The translations under genes and the position numbers were made by a program. Below the pieces are notes generated by a model. It was not told where the DNA came from and ran no database searches. It was given only the letters and a program-made list of their open reading frames with translations. This document shows, in pieces, positions 1 to 11,500 of a stretch of DNA of 20,080 bases; the stretch's first letter is position 1, and each line of letters begins with the position of its first letter. The DNA is taken from the NCBI GenBank assembly GCA_027604665.1, contig JADGIZ010000195.1:1-20080 (forward strand), given 5' to 3'. The stretch comes from Polyrhizophydium stewartii. Its lineage: Eukaryota > Chytridiomycota > Chytridiomycetes > Rhizophydiales.

Positions 1-298
1 GAGGGGGAGCGGATCTGGGCGGAGGTGGCAGTGGTGTGGCCAAGTCATCGTGAGCCGACTGCGGCGGACACGGGGCTCCGCGGACGTCGGGGCGGAATGG
101 CGCACTCAGCGGCAGAGATGGCGTGCAGGAGGGCTGTGTGCGCGTGCGTCAGACGTGCCTCGGCCAGGCCCACAACGCCGAGGCGGCCCGCGGTGGCCCC
201 CGGTGGCCGTGCGATGGCCAGCGCATTCATCCGCTCGGCCGAGCCGCGCGCCAGATGCAAAGTCCCGCGTCGGCGACTTTCGGCGATTTGCGCGCCCG
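1..298. other. GC-rich region without a supported gene
   Basis: Open frames exist on both strands, but none has recognisable protein sequence. A minus-strand ATG at 48-46 could open a divergent gene running off the left edge, but only about 16 codons are visible, so it is not called. The region probably contains the distal RPL10 promoter. Confidence 0.3.
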
Positions 299-397
299 CC
301 AATCAGCGCGCGGCGGATTCTCCCGCACGCGCCGCAAAAAAAACTACCCGCTCCGGCCACTCCGTCACTCTCGCCATCTCTCTCAACAACCGCCGCA
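299..397 (+). promoter_or_regulatory. Likely RPL10 core promoter and 5' leader
   Basis: A CCAAT box starts at 299 and an A8 tract lies at 336-343. A pyrimidine-rich stretch (about 344-390, CT-rich with TCTCTCTC) runs up to the ATG at 398. Poly(dA) tracts and pyrimidine-rich start sites are common in ribosomal protein gene promoters, which fits the downstream gene. No TATA box is evident. The assignment is positional inference; the transcription start cannot be fixed from sequence. Confidence 0.35.
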
Positions 398-1499
398 ATG
401 GGTCGCCGTCCCGCTCGCTGCTACAGGTGAGCCGCGGCCGGCGCGGCGCTTCAGCTCCCCGCAACCCGCCCGAGGCGCCAGAGCCGGTGCCTGCCTCTCC
501 CTGGCGCTCGCCTCGCGCCGTCTTGCGGCGTGCCGCAAGGAGCCGAGCCGGGTGCACCCGGCGGCGCTGGTTCATGGCACCTCTTCCGCCCGCCCCGCCA
601 GCCGCCGGCCGTGCGGGAGCAGCCCTCGGCCGCAGCCTGTCCGCCATGAGAACGCCAGGGCCAGGCGGCCGGCCCCTCTGTCTCGAGCTGCGCACCTTGC
701 GGCGGGAGGCGCGGCCGGCCGACTGCGCTTGCCTTGGCGCCGAGACGCCGGGCTCTCGGCCGACGGAAAAACACCCGATGGCGACATGCCCTGGCGCCCC
801 GAGTGCCCGTTCCACCCGCCGTGCGCCGCGACACCTGCTGACGCCTGCGCCGCGTGGCTGCCTTGGACAAACAGATACTGCAAGAACAAGCCCTACCCCA
901 AGTCGCGCTACTGCCGCGGTGTCCCTGACCCCAAGATCAGGATCTTCGATCTTGGCAGGAAGAAGGCCAGCGTCGACGAGTTCCCCTGCACCGTTCACCT
1001 GCTCTCGGATGAGTACCAGCAGATCTCGTCCGAGTCGCTCGAGGCGGCCCGCATTTGCGCCAACAAGTACATTGTCAAGAGCTCTGGCAAGGACTCGTTC
1101 CACATGCGCGTGCGCGTCCACCCGTTCCACGTCATCCGCATCAACAAGATGCTTTCGTGCGCCGGTGCCGATCGTCTCCAGACCGGCATGCGTGGTGCCT
1201 GGGGCAAGCCGTACGGCACCGTTGCCCGCGTCGACATTGGCCAGGTCCTGATTTCGGTCCGCACCCGCGACAACAACAAGGCCATTGTCGTCGAGGCCCT
1301 CCGCCGCGCCAAGTACAAGTTCGCCGGCCGCCAGAAGCTGATTGTCTCGAACAAGTGGGGCTTCACCAAGCTCACGCGCGAGGAGTACGTCGAGGCCCGC
1401 CAGGAGGGCCGTCTCCAGCCCGACGGCTGCTACGTCAAGTACCTGTCCGAGAAGGGTCCCCTCGAGAACTACTTCAAGCGCCAGCTCCGCTCGGCCTAA
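398..1499 (+). CDS. RPL10: 60S ribosomal protein L10 (uL16), two exons
   Basis: This is universal ribosomal protein uL16 of the large subunit. It helps shape the peptidyl-transferase centre and the tRNA corridor, and in yeast it is added late in 60S maturation. Exons are 398-426 and 875-1499, giving 217 residues; human RPL10 has 214. Exon 1 encodes [10 protein letters not shown] up to a codon split by the intron, and exon 2 resumes [20 protein letters not shown]. The motifs [38 protein letters not shown] and [10 protein letters not shown] match the family closely. The intron (427-874) starts GTGAGC and ends ACAG, with a GCTGAC branch site at 837-842. The start is fixed by the invariant [11 protein letters not shown]-terminus. 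The gene ends 144 bp before MED7 on the same strand. Translated continuously, the intron would give a spurious long N-terminus. Identity is near certain. Confidence 0.98.
427..874 (+). other. Long (448-nt) intron of RPL10
   Basis: The intron splits codon 10 of RPL10 after AG (phase 2). It is several times longer than most introns in this window (57-98 nt). It has a GTGAGC donor, a GCTGAC branch site at 837-842 and an ACAG acceptor. It is GC-rich. I looked for C/D-box snoRNA motifs (RUGAUGA with CUGA) and did not find a convincing pair. A regulatory role, as seen for first introns of some ribosomal protein genes, is possible but not shown. Confidence 0.9.
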
Positions 1500-1537
1500 G
1501 CTTGTTCCTTTGTGAGAATGAACCCTCGGCGGAAGCT

Positions 1538-1551
1538 TGTGTGTGTGTGTG
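1538..1551. repeat. Short (TG)7 microsatellite
   Basis: Seven TG units lie in the 144-bp interval between the RPL10 stop and the MED7 start, so in the RPL10 3' UTR or the MED7 promoter. No other feature is seen in this interval. Confidence 0.85.
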
Positions 1552-1643
1552 CGCGCCTGCATGTCCCTGGCGGCGCCGGCACGGCTTGGTTGCGCTGCGG
1601 CTGCGCCGCACTTTGCCCTCGCGAGCGAGACAGCGAGGGCGAC

Positions 1644-2510
1644 ATGGACCCGGCGCGCCAGCTGAGCGCCGCGTACCCCTCGCCGCCGCCGTACTACTCG
1701 CTCTACACGGACGAGAACCTGGCCTCGGCGGGCTCGGCGTTTGGTCCCAACCTGAGCCCGCCCCCGCCCGTGGCGGAGCCGCTCTCGGTCTTCGGCACCA
1801 CCCTCGACGTGCGTGCCTCGTTCATGTGCTTCCATGTCCGCGGCGACCGCGGCCGCTGACCCGGCGGCCCCGCTCCTGCAGATCAACGCGGGCATCCCCG
1901 CACTCGAGTCGCTCGGCATCCGGCCGCTCTACGCGAGCCTCGACATGCGTGGTGCGTCGGAGCTCGCTCTGCTGCGGCCCGGCCGGCGACGCTGACACGG
2001 GTGCCCAGACCGCGGCAGCGAGCTCAAGAAACTCAACCACTCGATCCTGTGGAACTTTCTCGAGCTGCTCGATCTGCTCGAAAAGGAGCCCGGCAACGTG
2101 GGTAGCGCTTGTGCGTGGCCGATCCCGTGTTCGCTGGCTAACGTCGCCGCCGGCCTGGCCCCCGCAGGCGCAGTACAAGGTCGAGCACATCCGCCTCCTG
2201 CTCATCAACTTCCACCACTTGCTGAACGACTTCAGGCCTCACCAGGTGCGCTTGCGTGCGCAAGCCCACACACCGCCCCGCAGCGGCTTACACAGCTGAA
2301 TGATAGGCCCGTGACAGCCTGGCTGTGATGATGCGCGAGCAGATAAGAAGGCGCCGCGACACAACCGCCGCGATCCGTGCCCAGATGCAGTGTGCTCGCG
2401 CCATCGCCACCATGCCCGCGCTGCCGCTGGGGCAATCCGCCGAGCCTGCTGGCGAGCTCGACGCGGCTAACCAGCCAACGGCCGGCGTAGATGCGCCTCG
2501 GCCCGGCTGA
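1644..2510 (+). CDS. MED7: Mediator complex subunit 7, five exons
   Basis: MED7 is a middle-module subunit of Mediator, which bridges transcription factors and RNA polymerase II; it forms a hinge-like heterodimer with MED21. Exons 1644-1808, 1882-1951, 2009-2097, 2168-2245 and 2307-2510 give 201 residues, close to the usual 200-235. Family marks are the N-terminal PSPPPYYSLYTDEN, the segment LESLGIRPLY, then ELKKLNHSILWNFLELLDLL, then IRLLLINFHHLLNDFRPHQ continuing into ARDSLAVMMREQI across the last intron. Introns are 73, 57, 70 and 61 nt. Donors are mostly GTGCGY or GTGGGT, and CTGAC/CTAAC branch sites are seen in introns 2 and 3. The last acceptor (TGATAG at 2301-2306) was chosen over the earlier CACAG because only it restores the ARxSL motif. 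The C-terminal tail from about residue 165 is low-complexity. The RhoGEF start lies 12 nt downstream in the same frame. Confidence 0.93.
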
Positions 2511-2522
2511 TAGTCGAGCAAA

Positions 2523-5500
2523 ATGAATCCATGCCATGGAGCGGCCGGCTGCGGCCGCCACGCCTTCGCGTCTGCGCTCTCCCGTAATCGTGCCTGGGCC
2601 TTTGGAACCATGCCGCAGCCATCGCAGCTCCATTCGGCGCGCGAGGCAGCCGGGAACGCCGGCCTCGATAGCGGTGGCGGCCGCGGCAGTCCGACCGCCG
2701 TCCGGGATGCCCGCGGCGCCGCCCAACCCCGCTCTGAGCCCCATGCGTCGGAGGATCGCGTCTGGGACCAGGCTGCGCCAAGCTCATTCGGCCGCGATGG
2801 GACCTTTGGCTCCGATCCCGCTGGCTCTAGCCGCCGCTACGTACTCGAGTCGCAGGACATTGAGCCCTTTCCGTCGTCGCCGCAGCATAAGCAGCACCCG
2901 CAGCAGCATCGGAGCAGAGCAGTGTCCGCCGGCACCGCAACGCGACCAGGTGCCCCGACCGACGCCTCGGCCTCCGATTGCCCAGATGCTGCAGACAGCC
3001 TTTCGCCGCTGACGTCGCCACCACCAAGGTTCTCGGTTGCCGACCAGACCAAGCGTGCCCGATCCCTGTCGCAGGCGGCTGCCGCCGCCACCGCAGCGCT
3101 CACTCGCTCCGCGCGATCGTCGACCGTCAGCTCGAATGGCCCGCGAGATTCAGCGGCTCGCTCGCGCGCCGCATCGTCGGGCGAGCCTCGATCGGCGTCG
3201 CCGACAAGCTCTCGTGCCAAGCGCGGCCATGCTAAGTCGCAGTCGCATGCGCACACAGACTCGGCGCCGGTCATCCAGTCGCGCTTGCGCACGAGCATGT
3301 CCAACCCAGTTGGCGAGCCGCTTGTTCCGCGATCCGCAGGCGCGCCACCTCCGCGACCCATCTCGCACTCGTCGACGGGATCGAGCATCGCGCCGGCTGG
3401 AGACCCAAGGGAAACCGTTTGTCGCACTCCTGCCTCTGGCCCGGCCCTTTCGGCAGGCCCAAGCAGCCAGCTGTCGCTTACGCTCGCCTCCGGCCCTGGC
3501 GGGGCCGCATGGCCAGAGGCTTTCTCGCAATCGCCAATCGACCCCGCTCTTGGAATCCCCGACCCATACGCCAATCTGGCCCGAATGCTCTCTCTCGATG
3601 GGGCTCTCGCGGAGCCAACCGTCGAGCCGGCCGTCCCACACATCGAGCATTTGCTTACACAGACTAATCACCTTGCGCCGTCTTCGGCCGCGATAGCCCA
3701 GCGTGCGTCAACTGCGTCCACGGCCGATCACGGTGCCCTGCATACCGAGGTTGGGTCGTCTCTCAGCACCATCTTACCCGAGGACCCAGGGACACGGCCA
3801 GCGTCGTCTGTGCGACCGCCTGATTCGCTTCAGCAAGAAGATTGGCTCTCAGAACCGTTGAATCTCGAAGCTGATGTACAAGGCCCAAGCATCACAAGCG
3901 CGCACAGCTCCAAGCAAGATCAAGATGGCTCTGCATCGGCAGACGTCTCCCAAGCCTCTGTTCCTCTTTCCCTTGGCGCACTCAGTCCAGCCGAGTCTGC
4001 CGCATTGCCCATCGTCTGCGTGGTTCCCATCGGCCTTGCCGAAGGGTCGAAATCCAGTGGTGGTGTCAGTCTCATTCCCACCAGTGCACAACGCACAAGC
4101 CGCTCAAGGGCTGCAAGTGCAGTCAGCGCCACAAGCGATATCAGCCATACCAGTAGCGATGTATCTGAAGACGCGGACATTGCGCACGGATTCCCCTCGG
4201 ACAGCAGTCTTCACACGGGCTATCTGCAGCACATAAGGAGCCCCGGTCAGGCTGACCAAGCACCCAGCCAGCCTGCGCAAGAGGCAAAGTACAAGATTGC
4301 GTCAACCGACGACGTAGACGTCCAAGGCGAGGTGGACTCTCACGGCGGCGAATCGGACTCTGAAAGCGAGCCTCTGGGGATCACAGCGGCCGACTCCGAG
4401 TCGGCATTCCTATCAGTGCAGTCTCTGCATCAAGGTGCGGTTTCGGTTTTAATCGGCGCTGGCTTATGGCGGTTTGTTGACCTGCCTTCAATAGCGCTGG
4501 TTATTGAGGAAGCACCACAGCCAAAACATGTGTCGCAGGTGCTTCTTCGCGCACCTGGTATGTCTGTTGAAGATATATCATTTCCTGAGGCGGACGGTAA
4601 GCATTATTGTGCGAAGTCTATCTCTGGCATCCTGTGCGCAGCTGATTATTCTGATTTGGACGCAGACGAGCCGCTGATTCTCGACCTTGAGCCCGCTCAC
4701 GACGCATCGGAAACACCAACGTCAATACTCAACGACGACGCATCCGACATCAACACGTCAGACGATGACGACAGCATCGCAGACCGTCATACATGGGTAC
4801 CACTGAAGCCTGCGATTCCCGAAGAGGAGGCCGCTTCGTCGCACGCAAAGAGTAGCCCCGTCATCCACGTCAGTGAGTCGCTGTCAGAGTTGGACTCGGT
4901 CGAATCTCGGCAGCAGCAACTCGTTCATGGGCTCATTGAGATCCCGACCATCCTGGTCCGTGAAGCATCGGCGCCAATGCTCGCCCAAGCTTCATCGGCG
5001 CCATCACATAACAACGCTCCCCTCTCTGCCCATCTCGACAATCGTACATCGTTTAGTCCATTTTCCAGCGAGCCGCATGATCCGCACCATCCTCTCGGAC
5101 ACACCGTGCAAGAGTACGATAACATTGCGTGCGCAAGTGGAGAAGAGCCCGTTTTCGTCGCACCAAACAGCGCGGGAAATGGAAATCTCGCAGATTGCAG
5201 AAGCGACAGCGTCTCAAGTCTCGTTGTGCGCAATGTCGACTCCTCCGGATCCGCACCCGGTCATGCGGCGACGTCCTTCGGCGCTAATCAGAGCCTTCGC
5301 TTCCTCACGTCAGCCCAGATGGCCGACGCTGGCCAAGTCGCTGGCCCTGCGGCGCTGCTGGCCGGCGCCTTTGCGGCAACGGCGACGGCGTGCTCATCTG
5401 CTTTACGTCATCAGGCAGAAATGCGCCAGAAAGAGAACGGAGGCGACCCCCATGAGCCACCACCTGTCTCGTTTCTCGACGACGACGATGCTGGCGACTC

Positions 5501-8500
5501 GCTTGCAGACATCAACCTCGAAACCTGCGAGAAAGGCGTCCCGCCTGTTACTGGTGATGCGGAAGTGCAGACTCAACCACTATCTGCTGCCTTGCGCGCT
5601 GCGCACAGTCACGACGGGCTGTCGGCTTTGCCCGACTCATCAGTGTTTGGCGAGATGGCCGAGGCCGATGCACGCGACCGTAGTGCAAGCACCGCAGGCC
5701 GGAACAGCGGCGACCAGCGGACTCTGAGCTCGGATGCGACTCCAACTGCATCGCGGCCATTTATCTGCACGAGCACCTCGAGTCCAGTTGCCGAGGCGCC
5801 GCCAGATTCGCCATCTATCATTATCACCCCGACGCAGGGATCGTCGCAAAGCCAGCCGCAAGACAGTCTTGCCGCAGCACCACCATCCGAGCTGCAGGAT
5901 AATAGCCAAAAAGCGGTGGAAGCTGAGGCACATACCGACATGCTCCAATACGAGGCCGGTGCTCTCTTTATGGTCGTGACCGAGTTTGGTGCAGGCGATC
6001 TTGATGAACTGGAGCTCGTTGTCGGCGACACCATCGAGCTCCTGATGACACCCGCCACGCCCAACGAGTACTGGTGGATGGGCGTCAATCGCTCTTGGGG
6101 AAAACGCAACGGCCATCAAGGCTTCTTCCCGCGCCACCACGTTCGGCCGTACGACCCGGATAACCCCGATGCCCAAACGGAGCCTGTGCCGGAGCCTGAA
6201 CTTGGCATCCAAGTGGAGGCGGAAGCGCCGCCAGACGAAGCGCCATCTTCAGCGGCAGCAAGCGAGCCCGAGCCCGTGAAGCCTGGCACCAAGGTCGTCG
6301 TTGTTGGGCCGTATGAGCCTGCAAAGACCGACGAACTTGCTCTCGCGCAAGGCGATCTGGTCGTGGTGCTCGAGGCGCCGCCGGGCGGGTGGTGGAAGGG
6401 TATGAAGGGCTTGAACGAGAAGGCCCCGCTGACGGGCTGGTTTCCGGCGCTCTGCGTTGCCGTCCAGCAAGACACCACAGCTGGTAAACCGGCCGCCGCT
6501 CCGGGGCCGCAGTCCAAAACTCGCAAGAAGAACTCTCTCAAAGATGACGACGGCTCGCCAGAGCAGCAGCGCAAGGGCGGGCTTGGCTGGATGCGCAAGC
6601 TGGTGCACAAAGATAAGGACAAGCGCAAGCGGTCGCATTCTTCCGACGTCAACAACACCTCTGCGTCATCGTCCGACTCGCCTCTGCCAGAGCCACATCC
6701 CTCAGCTGCCCCCCATTCGGCACATTCGCATGCAGCACAGTCGTCCTCAATGAGCAGCTCTCAGGACGCCGGCCCAGATTCTGCCACAATCATCGACCCC
6801 GACGCTCTCGTGGCCGAGCTCGAGGCGTCTGCCGCAGCCGCAGCCGCAGCAGCAAACATGCCGGCTCCAGCGGCTCAGGCGTCGACCACGACAATTCCCG
6901 AGTCGCGCGCCATCTCGGCTGATGTTCAGCCCGGCAGCGCTGCGCAATCCGGAGCTTCGCCATCAAGCCAAGCAGGCGCGACCGAGCTTAGCGGCGCGCT
7001 CGGAGGTAACACTGGGACTGCAGGCTTGTATATTGCGACCCACAGCCCGTCCGAGCCCAGCCCAACAAGTGCGATCGTCCAATCGCCTCAGCCTGAAAGG
7101 TCAAGCACACTCGACGTGCCTGACGATTCGCGCCGCGGGTCCTCTCGCCAGAGCGTCATTGGACGCATGGATAGCGACCTTGACTCTGCGCCTCGCTCGA
7201 GCGAGGTGCACTCGCGTCGGTATCAACGCTCGCCAAGCGACGTCATGGGCGTGCGGCGCATCAGCGTCGCGAGCGAGGACCAGGACACCAGCCTGCTGCT
7301 CGACGCTCTCGCTGCGCCACGCAACCGCATGTCAGTTATTGGAAAGTCTTCCAGCAACGTGCGCAACACCATTATGATTCAGTCCGCGACGGCATGGAAT
7401 CCAGCCGACTTAATGCGCGGTGCAACAAGCGAAAAGTGGCAGGAGAGGTTCGAGGACGCCGAGCTGGCTGAGATGTCGAGCAGCAAGAAAAAGCGGCTCT
7501 CGGCGACCTGGGAGCTTCTGCAGACAGAGCGCGATTACGTGCGCGATCTTGCCATCATTGTCGAGGTGAGCTTCGAACCTTCCCGCTTTTATGCATGGAT
7601 CGCACATGTTGACTCGCAGCGCATGCAGATCTTTCTTAAACCCATGACAAACAGATCCGTTCAAGCCAAGACCATGCTGAGCATCTTCGCCAACATTGAG
7701 CAGATTCTCAACGTCAACGTCGACTTTCTGAACCAGCTTGAGCTCATCGCCAACATCGAGAACATCAAGTCGTACTCGGACGTGTTCATCTCCGCGGGAG
7801 AGCGTTTTCTGTGCTACATTCCATTTGTCGCAAACCAAAATGCCGTCGCCAACAAGCTGAGTTCGATCCTGAACTCCAAAGAGGTGCGGCACGTCATCGA
7901 AGCAGCGTCCAAGAATCCGCTCCTTCGGCAGCTGGACCTGGGCGGATTTCTTTTGAAGCCGGTGCAGCGGATATGCAAGTATCCGCTCCTCCTGCGCGAA
8001 ATGTGCAACCACACCGAGCAATCGCACCCGGACCGTCCAGAGATTGAGCGCGCACTCGAGCGCATGCAGCGCGTTGTCAGCACCGTCAACGAGAGTGCGC
8101 GCCGCATGAACGGCATTAAGCTTATTGGCGACGTGCAGCAGCGATTTGCCGAAAAGATCAATATCGCGAACCCAAACCGCTTTCTCGTGCGCGAAGACGT
8201 TGTCTACGTGATGTTCAGCGGTTTCCGGAAGTCGCGCAAGCTGTTTCTGTTCAACGACATTATTATTCTCGCGCGAAAAGACTGGCGCGACAAGCACCAC
8301 GTAATTGAAAAGTCGCCGCTCAAGGACGTGCGCGTTTCCGAGATTATCGAAAATGGCGCGCTAATGGGTGCGTTCTGCCGCCCAGCACCGTCTCGGCGTC
8401 TCGCGCATCACGAACAAATTTGGCTGATTGACTGCTGACCGCGCCATGTTGCTGCCGGTTGACAGACGGGTCCGTGACAACCACCATGCTTGAACTCGAG

Positions 8501-11500
8501 ATCCTTCCAACGAGCGAAGGCGACTTCACCAATCGTTACGTGCTTGCAACCACCTCGATCCCAGACAAAGCAACATGGCTTGACGCATACAAGAGCCTTG
8601 CCAAGCACCACATCAAGTCAAAGCAGATCGCTGATGTCGCCATGACAATATCCCGCCGCGACAACGGCGAGGACGACGATAATGGTGACCGCGCCTCGTC
8701 GCCTGCTAAGCGTGAGCCAGACGAGGAAGAGATCGAGGATGCCGTCAGCAAGGCGCTGGCGACAAAGACCGCCGACATGCAGACGCGCCTTCGCGATGCT
8801 GAGTCCCAAGCAGTGCAGCATCTGCACAAGGTGCAAGAGTTGACGGCGGTTGTGAAAGAAAAGGCGGCTCGCATGGACGAGCTGGAGGCCAAGAGCAACG
8901 CGTTGAAAGCACGCATTACATCTCTCGAGTCGGAGCTTGCGGCGGCGCGCTCGAGCCTCTCTGCACGGGATGACACGATCAAGCAGCATCTGGAGTCGAT
9001 CAGCCAGCGCGATCAATCGCTGCTCGACCGTGACGAGCGCCTTGCAGCGACAGATCAGCGGCTTAAAAGCTGTCAGGCCGACCTTGCGGCATGCGAGTCC
9101 AGCATCGCTGATCTGTCACAGCAGCTACGCGACAAGGAGCAGCTCGTGCGGGAGAACGAGTGGAACTACGAACAGCGCATCGCCCAGCTGGAGGCAACAA
9201 TCCGGACACAAGCGACTCTGCTTTCTCAGCGTGAAGCAAAGATTGAGCAAACCGAGACGGTGTTGGCCGAGCGTAGCGCAGCGCAGGCTGAGCAGTCCAC
9301 CACGATCCAGAAGCTGCGCGAAGGTATAAGCAATCTCGAATCCTCCCTCGCCGAGCGAACACAAAGTCTTGGAGCCACGCAGCAGCAGCTCGAATCAGCC
9401 AAATCCGACTATGCAGCACAAACGCTCGTACTCGACGAGGCCCGAATTTGCGTCGCTGAGCTTGAGCAAGCAAATCGTAGCCTTGAATTGGAGCTCCAGA
9501 GCCGCTCACAAGACCTCGACGCAGCGCGGAAGATGCTCGCCGAGACGCAGACGCGCGTTACAGAGCTTTCGGCTGAAGGCAGAGATGTTGCGGAGCGACT
9601 GAAGCACGCTCAGCAGACTGCGCGCGAGCGCGACGCACTTGTCAGCTCGCTTCAGCAATCTGTGCGCGAATCAGATACGCGAATCGCGCAGCTTTCCGAA
9701 GCGCTGTCTGCGGCCAACTCAAAAGCTGCCACTCGTGATGCTGCGATCCGTGATCTGGAGGCAGTTGTAGTGCAGTCCAATGAGACGATCCGCGACCGGG
9801 TAAGTATCTATGCTGACACATCCTTGTTGAGCCACGACATGCTGACTCTTCGCTGCAGGATGCCAAGATCGATACGATCGACCGGCAACTCAAAGACGCG
9901 CGAAGCAGATTATCAGAAGCCGAGCTAGCCCTGCAGGCGGCTCAGCAGCGATTGACCCAGCGCGATCTGCAGGTCGCTGACCTCGAGGGCGTAATCCGCG
10001 AGGCGAAAACCAAAATGTCTGAAACACAAGCGGAGCTCAGCAACACGCAGTCCAAACTCGGCCAGCGCGACAACAGGCTTAGCGAGGCTGAGAAGGAACT
10101 GCGTGAGGCTCGCACTCGCTTGGTAGAGTCTGAGGCTGGCGTGGCTGCAGCGCTGCAGCGTCTCGCGGCCAAGGAAACCAAACTTGTCGAGACAGAAGAG
10201 CATCTGACCAATACGCAATCAAGTCTCTCGCAGCTCAGACAGAGACATTCCGAGGCCGAGCAGCAGCTTTCCGCCGCTCATGCGCGGTGTGCAGATCTGC
10301 AGTCCAAGGTCAAGAAGGCAGAAGCCATGCTCGCTTCTGCTTCGTCTGCGCGCGCCGTTCTCGAGCAGAAGGTTGTCGATCTCAAAGCGCAGCTCGTGGC
10401 GCACGAAGAGCACATCGGCAAACTCGAGCGGGACCGCAAGGAGCTGGTATCGGATGCCGAGAAGCAGGCTCACGAGATTGCATCTTTGACGCGCGATGTT
10501 CGCCAGCTACGCGAGGCGATCAAGGACCTCAAGTCAGATCACGACAAAGCACAATCGCAGCTCTCGGCATCTCTCCGAGATGCGACGCGCGAGCTCGGCA
10601 TCCAGGAAGAAAAATGGAAGGGCCTGCTTGACAAGGAGAAGCGCGATCATGCGAGCGAGTATGCGGCTTTATGTGCCGAGTTCCAGGGATACAAAGTTTC
10701 GACGACTGCGGAGCTCGGCCGGCTCAAGGCAGATGGTGATGCCAACGCAAAACAGATTGTAAAAGACTACGAGGACAGGCTGCACCGACTGCGCGAGCAA
10801 TCGGACGCGCGTACCGACCAGATTCGACACTCGCTTGACCACGAACGCGAGACTGCTATTGCAAAGGTTGAAGAGGACAAGAACAACCAGATCCACAAGC
10901 TTACGCAGTCACTCGAGTCGGTGAAGCTGAAGTCGCAGCAGACCGCCGAGAGCCTCCGGCGCACATTGCAGGATGCACAGGACAAGCTCAAGGAGCGCGA
11001 GCAGCAGCTTTCTGTGCGCGACGAGACTCTGCGCATCAAGGAGGTCGAGATCGTTCGACTCAATATGGAGGTCAAGCAGCTTGCTGCAGATATAGCGCGA
11101 GCAGAGGGTGCCGCAGAGGCGCAGCGCGCCCAGTTCCGCAAAGCTATCGATGAACTCGAAAAGTCGCTGCAAGACAAGCAGCAGGCTCTGTTGAGGCGGG
11201 ATTCAGATCTCGGCGACCTCTCGCGTAAGCTCGTCGAGGCCAACGAGCGCTGTGACGCGCTTGAGCAGTCGGCGCAGCGTGTGCAGCGCGAGATGGACGA
11301 GCGCCGACGCGCGAGCGACGACGTTGCCGACCGCATGCGCGAAACAGAAGCAGCCCTCCGCGCGGAGATCGCCGCGCTGCTCGCACGTGTCCAGCAGATC
11401 GACCAGGCATACCGAGATGCTGTGACGCAGCTTGACGAAACCAAATTTGCGCACACTGGGCTTGCCGAGACGCACCGTCGGCTCAGTAGCGACCACTCGC

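Noticed and set aside
427..874. C/D-box snoRNA inside the RPL10 intron
   Set aside because: No RUGAUGA box with a paired CUGA box was found.
303..1919. Long minus-strand open frame across RPL10
   Set aside because: It is antisense to the near-certain RPL10 exon and has no recognisable domain; it is a GC-driven shadow.
7410..8300. Minus-strand 296-codon frame opposite the DH domain
   Set aside because: It is antisense to the conserved DH-PH coding sequence and its translation matches no family.
8400..8465. RhoGEF split into two genes at the stop near 8438 and the frame starting at 8459
   Set aside because: A 98-nt intron (8368-8465, GTGCGT to GACAG) joins the halves of the PH domain exactly in frame.
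9800..9952. Frameshift or gene break in the coiled coil
   Set aside because: A GTAAGT to CTGCAG intron of 59 nt restores a continuous coiled coil.
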